Under the pieces are notes generated by a model. That model did not search any database and was not told the DNA's origin. It worked only from the letters and a program-made list of their open reading frames with translations. Below are positions 41,820-55,260 of a DNA stretch of 64,000 bases, in pieces. This DNA is from Isoetes taiwanensis (Eukaryota > Streptophyta > Lycopodiopsida > Isoetales > Isoetaceae): NCBI GenBank assembly GCA_021234155.1, contig JAJEKV010000072.1:977918-1041917 (forward strand). The letters run 5' to 3'. Position numbers and translations under genes: made by a program. Each line of letters opens with the position of its first letter. Position 1 is the stretch's first letter.

Positions 41820-44504
41820 GGCTTTGTTCAGGGTAGGTTGGTCTTCGAGAATATCATGACCCTTAGGTTGGCTCAGGAATGGGCAGTGGACTCAAAGCAA
41901 GATCTTGCAATCATCATGCTTGACTTCGAAAAGGCGTACGACAGAGCGGATTGGGCCTTCTTAAAAAAAATGTTGGGTAAGCTAGGAATTCCTCAGACTT
42001 TTGTTTCGGCGGCCTCCCTTTTGTACAGAAACTCAACCAGCAGAGCTCTCCTTAATGGAGTGATAGGGGATCCTATTATTTTGGAAAGGTCAGTGAGGCA
42101 AGGCTGCCCGCTTGCTCCGTCCTTGTTTCTCCTCATGGCAGAATCCCTGGGCTACCTACTGAACAGCAACGAGGGACCCGAAGGACTTAGGCTCCCCATG
42201 AACGCTGGAGTCCTGAAAGAGCTAAGTAATCATGACCCCTCTCTTCTTGATAGTGAATTTGCTGATGATATTTGCCTGTTTGTAGAAGGCTCTAATGCCA
42301 ACCTGGAAAAAATGAACAGCTGCCTTGCTTTATTCTGTTGGGCCTCGGGGGCAGCAATAAATTAGGCCAAATCCTCGGGGATCTGGATGTCTCCCAGACC
42401 CACCCCAGGTTGGGGAAATAACATGGGGTTCAGGTGGCTGGAGGGGGAAGAAACGACAAGATGCTTGGGCTTCTTTGTGGGGAAAGGATTGGAGCAGATG
42501 GGACACGATGGCCACATCATTACGAACATTAAGAATCAGCTCATCAAGTGGAGTAACAGAAAACTCAACATCCCAGCCCGTATTACAGTTGTAAACAACA
42601 TAGTCTTGGGGGCCTTATGGTTCTTGACCAGCGGTTGGATTGTTGATCCTAAGACTTTGGATGAGATCACTAAGCTTATAAGATTGTACTTGTGGAATGG
42701 GGATCCGGATGCAAGATGCCCAGCATCAAAAGTTGGATGGACCAACCTCATCCTCCCAAAGTCTAGGGGCGGGTTGGGGATAATTGACCTGAAAATGCAG
42801 GCTAAGGCATTAGTTTTCAAGCTGTTTGTACGTGCCTTCCTCCGGGGTCTCCAGCCTTGGAAAATTCTTTTAAGAAACAAAATGCTTCTCATCAAACCAG
42901 ACAAGGGAAAGGGGGTTCCATGGGATGCTGACCCTTAGTGGATCTTTGCAAACTGCCCTATTGAAGGTAAGGGCCTCCAAGGCTTCTCTGCTGGCCTCCT
43001 AAAGCTATGGAAAGAGTTTAAGCCCATGCTCCCCAAGCTAACATCTCTAGTCACGGCTGAACAGTTCAGTTTGCAGCCTTTGTTCCACAACCCTTTGATA
43101 GCCCATAATGGCATCCCCTTGGGGGAGGATGAATTCAAAGTTGGCTGGAGGTGGGTCCACCAAAATGGAATCAGGCTAGTCCGAGACCTCCATGATATTA
43201 TCAGGCAGTCTAGAGCTGAAACCTTAGAAGCATTGATTGACAAGTGTGGCCCATGCAAAAGGAAGAGGATTCTAACTGATCTCGAAGTAATGATGCAAGC
43301 GGTAGCAAGAGCCTGGCGTATGGTGGCGGCAAATGCTATGGAATCAGAAGAAAACTGAAGTATGCTTGTGACTGAAAATGGAAGGGAACTCTGGGGAAGG
43401 GAAGACCCTCTGGCTGAAACAGGTTTTAGGTTCCCAATCGATGGGAGGGGAAGAAGCCATCTCCATAAAACCCCGAAGGTACAAGTGATCCCTGAAGGAA
43501 ATCATATTCTAGTTAGAGTGCTGGATCTAAAAAATAAGGTTGCGGCTTTGGACCCTACTCTAAAACGCAATGACAAGGTAAATCTCTACATCTTTAGGAA
43601 CATGTCGTCGCATGAGCTTGAATGTGACCCTAGACAGTGGGCGTGGTCACAAGGGGAGATCCAGATCAAATTTTTTGAGTACACGCCGAAGCTAGGTAGA
43701 AACCTCCTGGCTATCAGAAACAGACAAAGGTCCAAGTTATTTAAAAAGCTGGAAGATATTCAAGTCAACGAGGATGAAGTACATGGGTACCTCAAACGAA
43801 CCTGGAAAAATGCATGGCATGCTAAAGTGAGATTTCTGGTCTGGTTGATAGGTAATGAGAGTGCGATCCCCATGATTTACAAGCCTGTTCTCCGAGGATA
43901 CGACTGCTTGAGCTGTGGCACCCCCGCAGACCAAAGACATGTGTTTTGGGAGTGCAAGGAAGCTCAAATTATCTGGCAAAGGGGGCTACGCATTGTTCAA
44001 CGCCTTTTAAGGCCTGCAGATAAACAAGGGATTATGTGGAAAATGGCAGTCCTGGGCACTATAGAATGCAACAACCACAACGTAAGGGATGTCAATGAAA
44101 TAAATATTGAGAATGACGATCTCAAAGGATGGCAATGGGGACCAGATGGCTCACCTTCCTGGGTCGACATGAACGAGCAGCATTATTCAATTGCTGATCC
44201 ATCCGAGGCTGAGGTGTGGAACATCTGCAGGGCTTACATCCTCTGGTGTGTATGGAGGAGATATACGAAGAAATACCATGAACACCTGGATATGCCAGTA
44301 AATGTAGCCATTGTGGAGCTGTGGACCAACCTGGTCACAGTAACAACAGCACAATTCAATTGGATAAAGGATAAAGGGGGCAATCCAGAAAGAAGCATGC
44401 GAAAAGCAATAAAGTGGGCTAGAATGTGGGAACCCATCATGGTGACAATTAGGCAAGAAGAGGTCAAATGGATCTGGACGCCCCCTCGATGGCTCTTCAC
44501 CTGA
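41820..44504 (+). pseudogene. LINE ORF2, RT core and C-terminal zf-RVT domain (broken)
   Basis: Continues RT after the copia element: VQGRLVFENIMT, MLDFEKAYDRADW, VRQGCPLAPSLF, active site EFADDICLF (about 42258). Stops: TAG at 42363-42365, TAG near 42938, TGA near 43356. The thumb and connector (MGFRWLEGEETTRCLGFFVG, LILPKSRGGLGIIDLK) and the C-terminal zf-RVT (WHAKVRFLVWLI, CLSCGTPADQRHVFWECKEA) are all present. The end is PPRWLFT-stop at 44502-44504. Confidence 0.9.
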
Positions 44505-46978
44505 CCGGCCTTTACGCTCTGATGTATCTCGAGGAGGATGATTAGAGGCGGAAAGCCCCACCTCCTCGAATTGACAGCTTTTTATAGCTTTATAAGATTT
44601 GGTGGTCTGTGTGGCATGCCAGTGATTCCGGGATTTCATGCATGGATGGATGGATTAGAACCTGCATGTAGGTGCATGCCGCATGGTGATCTGCATGAAC
44701 GGTCTGCATGTTGTCCATGTATGTCATGAGGTGTGCATACATAACTTCTGATGGGTCCTTTTATTCTGATTGGCGTGAATTCAGACCCCTTTTGTGTGGA
44801 TTGCTTTCTGGCTTTCTATTGTGTTGGTCCCCCTGCAGGGTTTGATTGTCGTCTGTGTGTGGCATGCTTGGATTCATGGTCTGGTTGTGGTCATGTCGGA
44901 GTCTTGTTTGATTGTAATTGTCACCCTCAGCAGACGAAAAAGGAGCCCAAATCGGAGTTGGATCGAGGGCGCAACCACTTTGGGAGTCCAGAGATACAAT
45001 TAAGGAAGCTGTCTGAGGTACGACAGCTAATTGCTAGCACTAATATGATGGTTCGAGTGTGACTACAGGGGTAAACAACGAGGAAGGGGGCCCGGCCGCG
45101 ACACATGCGAGAGCCCAATGGAACGCAACCCACCGGATCCAACAATACAGGGAAGAGTTTTTTAGAAGTAGCCTAGTCAAGTTTTCCCCACACAATTTAG
45201 TTAGGTTTCCACTTTGATAGCTCAGCTCTCCCTGCTAACAAGTGTGACAGGCCAAAATCGGGACCAGACGGACAACGGGAGCTGGCCCACTATTCAAGTT
45301 GCTCATTAAATTATTGCCCCGGAGTCGGCCTATTCAAGGTCAACCAGGTGGGTTGAGCACTCAAATAGGGGACACATTAAAATTAAGCCACATGGAAGCC
45401 CCGTATGGGGCCACCTAACTGGTGGTGTCCCATTGGGCCAGCCGAATTGGAGGTTACGCACACAAATGTATAGGCTATAGTTCATGCTGGGGACATGCGC
45501 ACAAAGGGTAAGTCATATTGGTAAGTCATATAGGCTGTTGTTGGTGCTTCTTTCTCATCAGACTATTCTCATAGATTTGGTTAGGTTTCCTACATGTAAT
45601 CTAGTTAGGTTTCATTTGCATTTCTAGTTAGGTTTCCTTGTTGAAATCTAGTTAGGTTTCAAAAAAAAAAAACCCCTTTCCCCTCTTCTTTTATCTTCTT
45701 TTTTGTGGGTGGCTCGTTCTTTGGTCCATGGTGTACGCTAGTATTCATAGTCCAACCCTTCCTTGGTTTCCTCCCTTGTGTTTCTCCATGTTGTTTCACT
45801 TTTTGGGCCTCTTCTAATCCCAAGGTATTGTTGGTGGCTTGGCTTGGTTTTGTCTACTTTTTTGTTTTAAAATCGGCAAGGTGGTTCACAACCCCCACTT
45901 TTTAGGGAGAAGGAAAAATTCGCATAGCGGTTTTGTGGCCCCACCAGAAGAAGGGTGTGATGGGGTAAGAGTGAGAGGGTGAGTTGGTTTTTCTATTGCT
46001 AAAATGCAAAAAGCTAAAAAGTAAAAAGCAAAAAGCAATAAAGCTAAAAGGCAAAAAAGCAAGCAAAAACAAAAAAGGAAAAATGGCCTAGTTTGGATTT
46101 TTAAGTGCATTTTTTGGTGATAAATCATATGGATTTTTTGTCGTGTGTTGGCCTAAGCATGTTTTTGCCTTGGGTTTATGGGATGTTGCCAATCTGGGGC
46201 TTGAGGCCCGTGGGCTGTTTTGCCTGCTCCTGTAGGGCACTGAAGGGGTACCCAGTTTTAGTAGACTTTGGCAAGCCTTGTCCACCACTTACCTAAGATG
46301 TGCTAGCGCGTCCGTCACCTGTCTTCTATCTTGTTTTGAGGTCAAGTGCGGGACCTTGAATGCCATTGTCACACCATGGGCCATTGGTCTTTCTTGCTCT
46401 CTTCCCTTTCCCATCCCCCCTACGCCCCTCTTGGGTTCCCTTGGGTTTCGCCTCCTCCTCCTCCATATCTCCCCCCCCCTCCTCCCTCTCTTTTAATAAA
46501 ATAAAAATTAATACAAAAATCAAAACAAAAATAAAAATTTAAATAAATAAAAACTAAAACAATATTTGATTATCTTTTATTTTTTGTGTTTTGAGGGGGA
46601 AGGTCTCACTTCCTCTAGCCCCCCGGGGCTCTTTGGGACCAATTAGGGTCCGAATTGGAGATTTGAGAAGGATTAGTAAGCCCACAAAGGCCCTTAGACC
46701 AGTTAGTCCCCAGATGGAGTTTGTGTGTCCTTATTTGTCTTTTGTTCTTGTGTGATGATATGAGTTGAGACATGTGCTTTCTGCTTCATTTGGACGCTTC
46801 ATTTGGAGGATGAGTTTGGATGATGAGCTTGGATGATGAGTTTGGTTGCAGTTTTGGATGGATTTTGAGTGTCTGACTTCCTTTTGTGTAGTCTATGTCG
46901 TAGTTTGAGTAGTCCCTCCACCTGGGCCCAGTTGGAATCTTTGTGATGCACTTCGTGCCTTTGCTTTGTGGGTTCTTT
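44505..46978. other. Spacer: LINE 3' region and unassigned LTR-like sequence
   Basis: No gene seen. The first few hundred bases are probably LINE 3' UTR. From about 45186 to 45660 the word TTAGGTTTC recurs five times (four of them in 45577-45659) and ends in a run of 13 A at 45661-45673. 45980-46085 is a purine-rich AAAAAGC/AAAGCTAAAA low-complexity stretch. 46380-46560 is a C/T tract followed by an AAAATAAAA tract. TGTGACAGGCC near 45243 could be an LTR start, but no partner was found. Confidence 0.5.
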
Positions 46979-47378
46979 CATGACTCTTTCTCCAATTCAA
47001 ACCCTAATTTCCCGTCACCCGTCACCACCATGGTAGGCCACTATCCTACAATCAAAAGTCGATAGGGCATAAATTTGAATGAAATATCGCCGGCGCTAAG
47101 GCCGTGCGATTCGACTAGTTATCATGAGTCACCGCGTGAGCAGGCAAGCCTGCATCGGCCTTTTATCTGATAAATGCATCCCTTCCATGGGTCGGGACTT
47201 GGTGCACGTATTAGCTCTAGAATTACTGAAGTTATCCGAGTAGGAAGATACCATCAAATAAACTATAATTGATTTAATGAGCCATTCGCAGTTTCACAGT
47301 ACAAGGTAGCTTATACTTACACATGAATGGCTTAATCTTTGAGACAAGCATATGACTACTGGCAGGATCAACCAGGTA
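46979..47378 (-). rRNA. 18S rRNA fragment, 5' about 400 nt (pseudogene)
   Basis: On the minus strand the sequence begins TACCTGGTTGATCCTGCCAG at 47378, the start of eukaryotic 18S rRNA. It runs through helices up to ACCATGGTGGTGACGGGTGA near 47020 and fades by about 46979. Differences from conserved positions (for example CCATTCATGTG for CCATGCATGTG, and several C-to-T-like changes around 47060-47110) plus the truncation show it is not functional. Confidence 0.9.
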
Positions 47379-48308
47379 GCTTCCATAAAGGGACAGCCAT
47401 CCACCCACACCTGGGTGGAGGGGCACAACGAGAGGGAACGATCAGCATCGACTCCGCCGTTCCCAAAGGGGCCGAGCGGCAAGACGATGGAGGCATGGTC
47501 GCCCTGGCACTAGCACTTGAAGTGGGAGGTCAACAGGAAATTTGACAACAGGAAACAAAGACAAAGGAGAGAAGGACATGCACCGGCACCAACCGAGTGT
47601 CCAAGAATGGAACCGGAATCGCGCCACCAAACGACGCCGGAGGCCAGGGAACACACATGATGAGGACTACGTCGAGCCGAACATTGAACGTCTCGAACTT
47701 GTTGTGTGCATCTGGAACTCCAGCATGGTAGGTGGAACAAGGCCGGCAATCCAGAACGAGGCCACAAGGCTGCCACAATGGAGTGGAACCAACCGCCATG
47801 AACGAGCCAAACGGGACCCAATGGGGCAACGAAAACACGAGCAAGGCACCACCACAAAGACAACCCAACCGGACGGGTCCGAGACGGAGGGCACGATGGA
47901 GCCAAGCCCAAAACCAACATCACATTCCCAACGGGCCTTGGCAACCTTCCGACGACCCCGTTTCCGGGGAGGCAGGTCGGACACCGAGGCCGAATTTCCA
48001 ACATTGAGGAACCAACACGCCAAAGCCAACCAAAGGCAGACGGAAACAACGGGAGGGCACCAAGCCGGTGTGGCACACAAACCCGAGGAACCGAATCCTT
48101 TGGAACACGGGGCGAGCACGACACGAGTCAGGGACCCGCGTCGTAGCACGCAAGAACAAGGTGAAATGCACTTCCCCAACTTCCAACTCAATCTGAACAC
48201 GCACAAATCCCACAAGCCAAGGCGGGTCCGAAGAACGGGCCCGATACGATTAGCCAAAATGACCAAGGGCAAGCAACCCATTCCAGCTCCAGCCCGTCTT
48301 ACTCCCTA
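47379..48308 (-). other. Probable rDNA external transcribed spacer fragment
   Basis: GC-rich sequence directly upstream of the 18S start in the rDNA order, ending abruptly near 48308. Its composition differs sharply from both neighbours. The 255-codon plus-strand frame across it is a by-product of GC-rich, stop-poor DNA. No rDNA promoter was identified. Confidence 0.6.
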
Positions 48309-48339
48309 ATGGCCAGAATTTTCAGGGTTCCTAATATTT

Positions 48340-48514
48340 CTTTCCTAATTAATTTAGTGGTAACACACTAGTTCTTGCAACTATGGGCCTCGAGTTCGAG
48401 ACCGCCCAGAATTGCACTCTGAACTGTTGGGTGTCAAAACCACAGATGCAATGTAAAGTGGTTGGGGGCAGGGCCCAACTGAGCAATGTAGTGTGGTGTG
48501 TGGTCACGTGTCCG
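48340..48514 (+). mobile_element. tRNA-derived SINE-like unit
   Basis: TTTAGTGGTAACAC (48353-48366) resembles the A-box end of plant SINE heads. GTTCGAGAC (48394-48402) fits the Pol III B box, about 40 bp downstream as expected. A roughly 110-bp unrelated body follows. No poly(A) or T tail is visible before the LTR element, so this is a candidate only. Confidence 0.45.
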
Positions 48515-48519
48515 GTTGG

Positions 48520-48888
48520 TGATATGGTTTAAGGTTAATAATTAATAATGGTGCTCGGGGGAGTGGCCTTGCATGGAACAATATTTATTGATATGATCAA
48601 GTAAGAAAGCCATTCAGTATGTCTAAGTCTTGATATTATCAAGGAGAGAGCTAAAAATAAACCTTGACCTTTATTTAGAAGCAAAAAAAGAAAAAAAAAG
48701 GTATTATTACCTATAAATAAAAGGACAACTTTGAGATGTGATATCTCCGCGACCACAACTCAGAAATCGGCGATCCTTACCTTGTTGGAAAGCCCTTGAA
48801 GTCTAGTTTCCAGATTGAGCTTGGTGTCCATAGATTCCTTACGGTTTGAATGTTATGCCCAGAAAGGAAGAATAGAGCATTCGTAACA
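48520..48888 (+). repeat. 5' LTR of the non-autonomous element
   Basis: 369 bp, TGATATGGTTTAAGG to CATTCGTAACA. The TATA box CTATAAATAAAAGG is near 48711-48724. Nearly the same as 50257-50627, with small differences. Confidence 0.9.
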
Positions 48889-48890
48889 AT

Positions 48891-48904
48891 TGGTATCAGA
48901 GCTC
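48891..48904 (+). other. Primer-binding site, initiator tRNA-Met type
   Basis: TGGTATCAGAGCTC, two bases after the LTR end. Confidence 0.92.
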
Positions 48905-49699
48905 AGTTCCGGTCTTTACCAACGGAGCTGTGGGTGATGGAAGAGTTGGAAATTTGAGTGGCTTAGCAGCACTCAAGATATCTTAAGGAAATAGGTTACC
49001 TCTTGTCTGGTATGAAGTTGATGTTTAAGGATTGTGATTAGAATCTTTAGATATTTCTTATTGCATCCCGAGGAGGGGGAGGAATTGATATGGTCTGTGG
49101 GGTATGGGATAAAGCCTGAAAAGGTTGGGGTCCATTGGATAACGATTTCCTTGAAAGATCCGCCCTTTTGGCGTGTTGGTTAGTACTAGGGAAAAATTTA
49201 CCCTTAAAACCTTGTTATAAGCTTTGAATTTTGTCTAGATGGACCCGGGAAGAACTATTCTATTAGTTGTGGTATAGCAACGAGTGGGTTTTAAGAACTG
49301 ATGTATTTCTATGAGGAATGACCAAAAATTAAGTCCTAATTTTTAAAAATCTAAAAGCTGAAAAGCTTGATGGTAATAGTTCAATGCTAACTAAGTTCAC
49401 TTTAGCATATTGGGTGGAAAATTTTCATGAACTTATATTAGGTGATACGTGCAGTTAGCAGTTACTGAGTTTGCAGGTTCTAAAGTTGTGATTGAGTTTT
49501 CGCAAAATATGGATATTATGATGTAAATAAACATCTTGTGGAGGAGTATGAGCGAACATTGCAGGTTATCAGCAATCCTTTATTTATGAAAATATCTAAA
49601 GGTGCCAAGTCCTCAAAATGAATTGAGGCCATTTCTAATAGAATTGAAATGAAAGACCTCTAAATGAATTGAGGCAATTTTTAGCCTAAAGGGCTGGAC

Positions 49700-50086
49700 T
49701 TGAATATTTCTGATTGTGGATTCAATCAGGGTTGCAACCATGGATTTGGTTGTGGTATATATTTCTAGTTGAGAAATCAACTAGGGTTGCAACCATGGAT
49801 TTGGTTGTGGTATATATTTCTAGTTGAGAAATCAACTAGGGTTGCAACCATGGATTTGGTTGTGGTATATATTTCTAGTTGAGAAATCAACTAGGGTTGC
49901 AGCCATGGATTTGGTTGTGGTAGATATTTCTAGTTGTGGATTCAACTAGGGTTGCAACCATGGATTTGGTTGTGGTAGATATTTCTAGTTGTGAATTCAA
50001 CTAGGGTTGCAACCATGGATTTGGTTGTGGTATATATTTCTGATTGTAGATTCAATCAGGGTTGTAACCATGGACTTGGTTATGTT
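49700..50086 (+). repeat. Seven tandem 55-bp units, each with two hairpins
   Basis: Hairpin A starts at 49710, 49765, 49820, 49875, 49930, 49985 and 50040: exactly 55 bp apart. Stem A is CTAGTTG/CAACTAG in units 2-6 and CTGATTG/CAATCAG in units 1 and 7; in units 2-4 it gains a pair and closes a GAAA tetraloop. Stem B is CAACCA/TGGTTG around TGGATT, and TAACCA/TGGTTA in unit 7. Base changes on one arm are matched on the other, which points to a selected RNA or DNA structure on the element's sense strand. Confidence 0.85.
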
Positions 50087-50241
50087 ATTATGCCATATAA
50101 TTCTTGATTGAGGAAATAAGTTTATTCCTAAGAAGGGAAAGACTAATACGCTTTTCAAAAATTGATTGAAGATCAATTTTGAAAAGGGATCTTTGATGGT
50201 TTCCTTTCAGGTTTAATGATGATCGAGGACGATCATGTTAT

Positions 50242-50256
50242 GAGAAGGGAAGGAAT
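50242..50256 (+). other. Polypurine tract of the non-autonomous element
   Basis: GAGAAGGGAAGGAAT directly before the 3' LTR. Confidence 0.8.
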
Positions 50257-50627
50257 TGATATGGTTTAAGGTTAATAATTAATAATGGTGCTCGGGGGAG
50301 TGGCCTTGCATGGAACAATATTTATTGATATGATCAAGTAAGAAAGCCATTCAGTATGTCTAAGTCTTGATATTATCAAGGAGAGAGCTAAAAATAAACC
50401 TTGACCTTTATTTAGAAGCAAAAAGGCAAAAAAAAAAGGTATTATTACATATAAATAAAAGGACAACTTTGAGACGTGATATCTCCGCGACCACAACTCA
50501 GAAATCGGCGATCCTTACATTGTTGGAAAGCTCTTGAAGTCTAGTTTCCAGATTGGGCTTGGTTGTCCATAGATTCCTTACGGTTTGAATGTTATGCCCA
50601 GAAAGGAAGAATAGAGCATTCGTAACA
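50257..50627 (+). repeat. 3' LTR of the non-autonomous element
   Basis: 371 bp. It differs from the 5' LTR by a few substitutions and small indels (for example TTGGTTGTCC for TTGGTGTCC), so the insertion is moderately young. Confidence 0.9.
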
Positions 50628-50661
50628 ATTGGATGCTGCCTAGTGGCGTGACGTTAAAATA

Positions 50662-52866
<2,205 letters not shown>

Positions 52867-54640
52867 GTGGACTGGAGGATTAAGTGCCTGAAAAATTTCC
52901 TCTTGGGCTTGTTGATCCAGCTGAGGTTGATTTGCTGGAGCTGGTTGATAGCGTGATTGCTGAGGCGCTCTTGGTGGCTTCTTAAGAACTGGTCGTGGGC
53001 CTTGTTTGCCATTAGCAAGCCAGAGTTGGTAAGCCGTGAGGCGGACCGATGTGGTCTGATTTGTGCCCGAAGCCGGACTGAACTTGTGGAAGTTGAGGAC
53101 ACGCCGTGGTGGTATGACCCCATTCTTAGCCGGTGATAACACCGAGCTTTAGAAGGATCAAAAGGAGGACGTTGGTTGGATCCCCCGGTTGGTCCCGCTT
53201 CTTTACGATAGAGTTGCGTGGGCTGCACCCTTTTGAAGAGGTGGTCAGCTGATAGTGCGATTGTTCTTTGAGGTGTGGTTTGTACTTGATAAACCATTTT
53301 GTTGCGTAATCGGTGTGGGATGAGTGCGAAAGTGCACTCTTCCGTGGCATGATTGCACATGTTGCATCGCTTGCAATGAGGCGGGCCATTGGTGGAGTTG
53401 CACTCATTGGCCAAATGGCCTTGATATTTGCAAATATGGCACCAGATTTGACTTGCTTGTGGATTAGCGTGTTGAGGCTGAAACGGCCCGTTTGTGGAAC
53501 CATGGCGGGTGGAATGAGCGGAGCTCTTGAAGAGCCACGCCTCGGGAGGAAACATTAACGGAAAGTGATTGACAAGGTCGATAGCCCGCTCCAAAGTTTT
53601 TGGGCCGGTATTCAGTCATGAGTCGAATAGCGGGAGGAAGTCCTTGGAGAAACCGGACCAAAATCTGGCTCGTGGGGTACTCCTTGAGCTTACTTAGCGA
53701 GAATGTGAAGTCGATCCAAAAAATCCCGGCGGAGACTCCAGGTGGGCTCTTGTTGAAGTTCATTGAGTTGCTTGAGATGAAGTTGATCATCATCCGTGGT
53801 CCCGTAGAATGAGAGAGAAAAGCGGTCGCATCTCGGACCAGTCTTGTTTCCAATGGCTTTTGTTGGACATGAGCCATTGATGAGGAGAAACCATGCGGTG
53901 TGGTGGAAAAGATGTGGAATTTCAGTTGAGGTTGCGCGTGACCATTTAGGACAGCTAGAGCCTCAAATTCTTCCATGTGGGCCCGAGCACTTTGGTCCTA
54001 ACGGTTTGCCTTTCGTGTTGCCAAAAAGGTGGGATAAGTCGGTTCAGTCTGAAGGTAGATGTGAAAGTCTTTGGGCTGGGCAGAAATGCAAAGATAGTGA
54101 GGATATGGAGGTTGAGGTGGATGTGGCATTGTGCACGACCGGACCTTGATGAAGGGGTGACTGCTTGAGAAACCGGCAGCCGGAGCATTGGTTTTGAGAT
54201 CCGTAAGGTTGTAAACGGGAAGAGCAAAGGGGAAATGTAGGGAAAGGATATTCTGGGTAGGCACAAAGGAGACATGTGGATAGCCGTGTGCCACCCGGGA
54301 GATGATGGTTCTGCGAAGGAAGAGGCGATGGCCTGAAGAATGATGGATGTAGGCATGTTGAGGGTGTGAAAGTACGGTTGAGAAGGTTGGGCCGGATAAG
54401 GCTCGATAGTGATGAGGGGACCGAGGTTGTGAGCAATGTTTGCACGCTTGGGGCGGGAACTGGCGAGACTGACCGCGAGGGGGTGGGTGGCGGACCGAGC
54501 CCTAGACCGAAGATGGCCTCCTCTATGTCATAAAAGCCGATCCATACATGTCGCGGTCAGGTTCCCGACGCCGGGATGCGCCCAAGCGAGATGCCGCCCG
54601 AGAAAGGAGTTCTTCCGCGGAAATTACGGACGGACATGGC
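52867..54640 (-). pseudogene. gag: gag of copy A3 (many frameshifts)
   Basis: In changing frames: MEEFEALAVLNGHAQPQLKF (53976), ILVRFLQGLPPAIRLMTEY, knuckles CHICKYQGHLANEC and CKRCNMCNHATEEC (about 53440-53340), and QQAQEEIFQALNPPV at the truncated end. The start region near 54640 has lost the MSAR-type opening. Confidence 0.8.
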
Positions 54641-54687
54641 GCATGTAAGAAAGGAGGATAAAAATCAGACCCGGCGTGGCGGCATGT

Positions 54688-55260
54688 TGTTTGGGGTCCG
54701 GGTTCGAACTCCTCGAAGACAGCCCTCTGTGAGGACCCGTGGATCTAACAGAGAGTCCGGGGGACTATGTCACGCTGGGATTTGAAAGAGAAGAAAAGAA
54801 AGAAAAGAAGAACAAATGAGAGAAAGATGATAAGCTTCCTTGATATCAATGATGAAAATACATGAGCTCTCGCAAGAGAGAAAACCCAAGGAGACAAGAC
54901 TCAAAACTCATCTAAAACTTATGAGCTAACTCTACTCATATATATAGTACAATGGCCTTGGGCCCAATATAGACCTCTGACCGATCTCGGTGCCGACTCG
55001 GAAGGAGGCCTGATTTGCGGAGGAATGTTGGCGGTGCCTCTTGAAGTGCCTAGAATCACGCCGACGCCGACGCTGGTGGGGGTCGTCACTTGTGCGAAGG
55101 GCCTCTTGTTGATGACCAAAGGCTTTGATCAAGCGTGGCTTTCTTTGCTTAGTCTTCTGGAGCCTTGGATGTCCCCACCATTGTTGGATGAGGATCCTTG
55201 AGCTTTGACCTGGTGCATGATGCATGAATAGTCCTGCATGCGGGAGGCGCAGGACTAACA
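54688..55260 (-). repeat. 5' LTR of copy A3
   Basis: A 573-bp LTR with TG...CA ends on the minus strand, aligning end to end with the A1 and A2 LTRs with many small indels. The TATA-like TATATATAGT region is near 54939-54950. Confidence 0.9.

Larger units (their letters stand above)
32781..45000 (+). mobile_element. L1-type LINE, split by copia and by copy A2
   Basis: ORF1 with DUF4283, ORF2 with AP endonuclease, RT (FADD) and C-terminal zf-RVT: the layout of plant L1 elements. The coding parts are 32781-37043 and 41820-44504. The 5' part lies left of copy A2 (about 16730-16891). The 3' end is uncertain: no clear poly(A) tail follows, and unassigned sequence begins between about 44600 and 45100. 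Confidence 0.85.
48520..50627 (+). mobile_element. Non-autonomous LTR element, 2.1 kb, with hairpin array
   Basis: Two LTRs (48520-48888 and 50257-50627), a tRNA-Met-type primer site, 1.37 kb of non-coding interior and a purine tract. Its flanks share TTGG (left GTTGG, right ATTGG), so the TSD matches at four of five bases. The interior has no protein frame but holds seven 55-bp hairpin units. It is of TRIM/LARD type and must have been moved in trans. Confidence 0.88.
52867..55260 (-). mobile_element. Athila-like copy A3, 5' LTR and gag only
   Basis: Third copy of the family, minus strand. From the LTR the gag aligns with A1 and A2 to about ALNPPV, where it ends at 52866 against unrelated sequence. 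It has many more small indels than A1 or A2, consistent with greater age or with local sequencing errors. It inserted into a LINE RT fragment. Confidence 0.85.

Noticed and set aside
47542..48309. 255-codon plus-strand frame, Arg/Gln/Thr-rich
   Set aside because: It lies in GC-rich spacer next to the 18S start, has overlapping long frames on the other strand, no domain and no plausible promoter; stop-poor composition explains it.
49700..50086. Possible CRISPR-like array
   Set aside because: Units are contiguous 55-bp tandem copies without unique spacers, in a plant retroelement.
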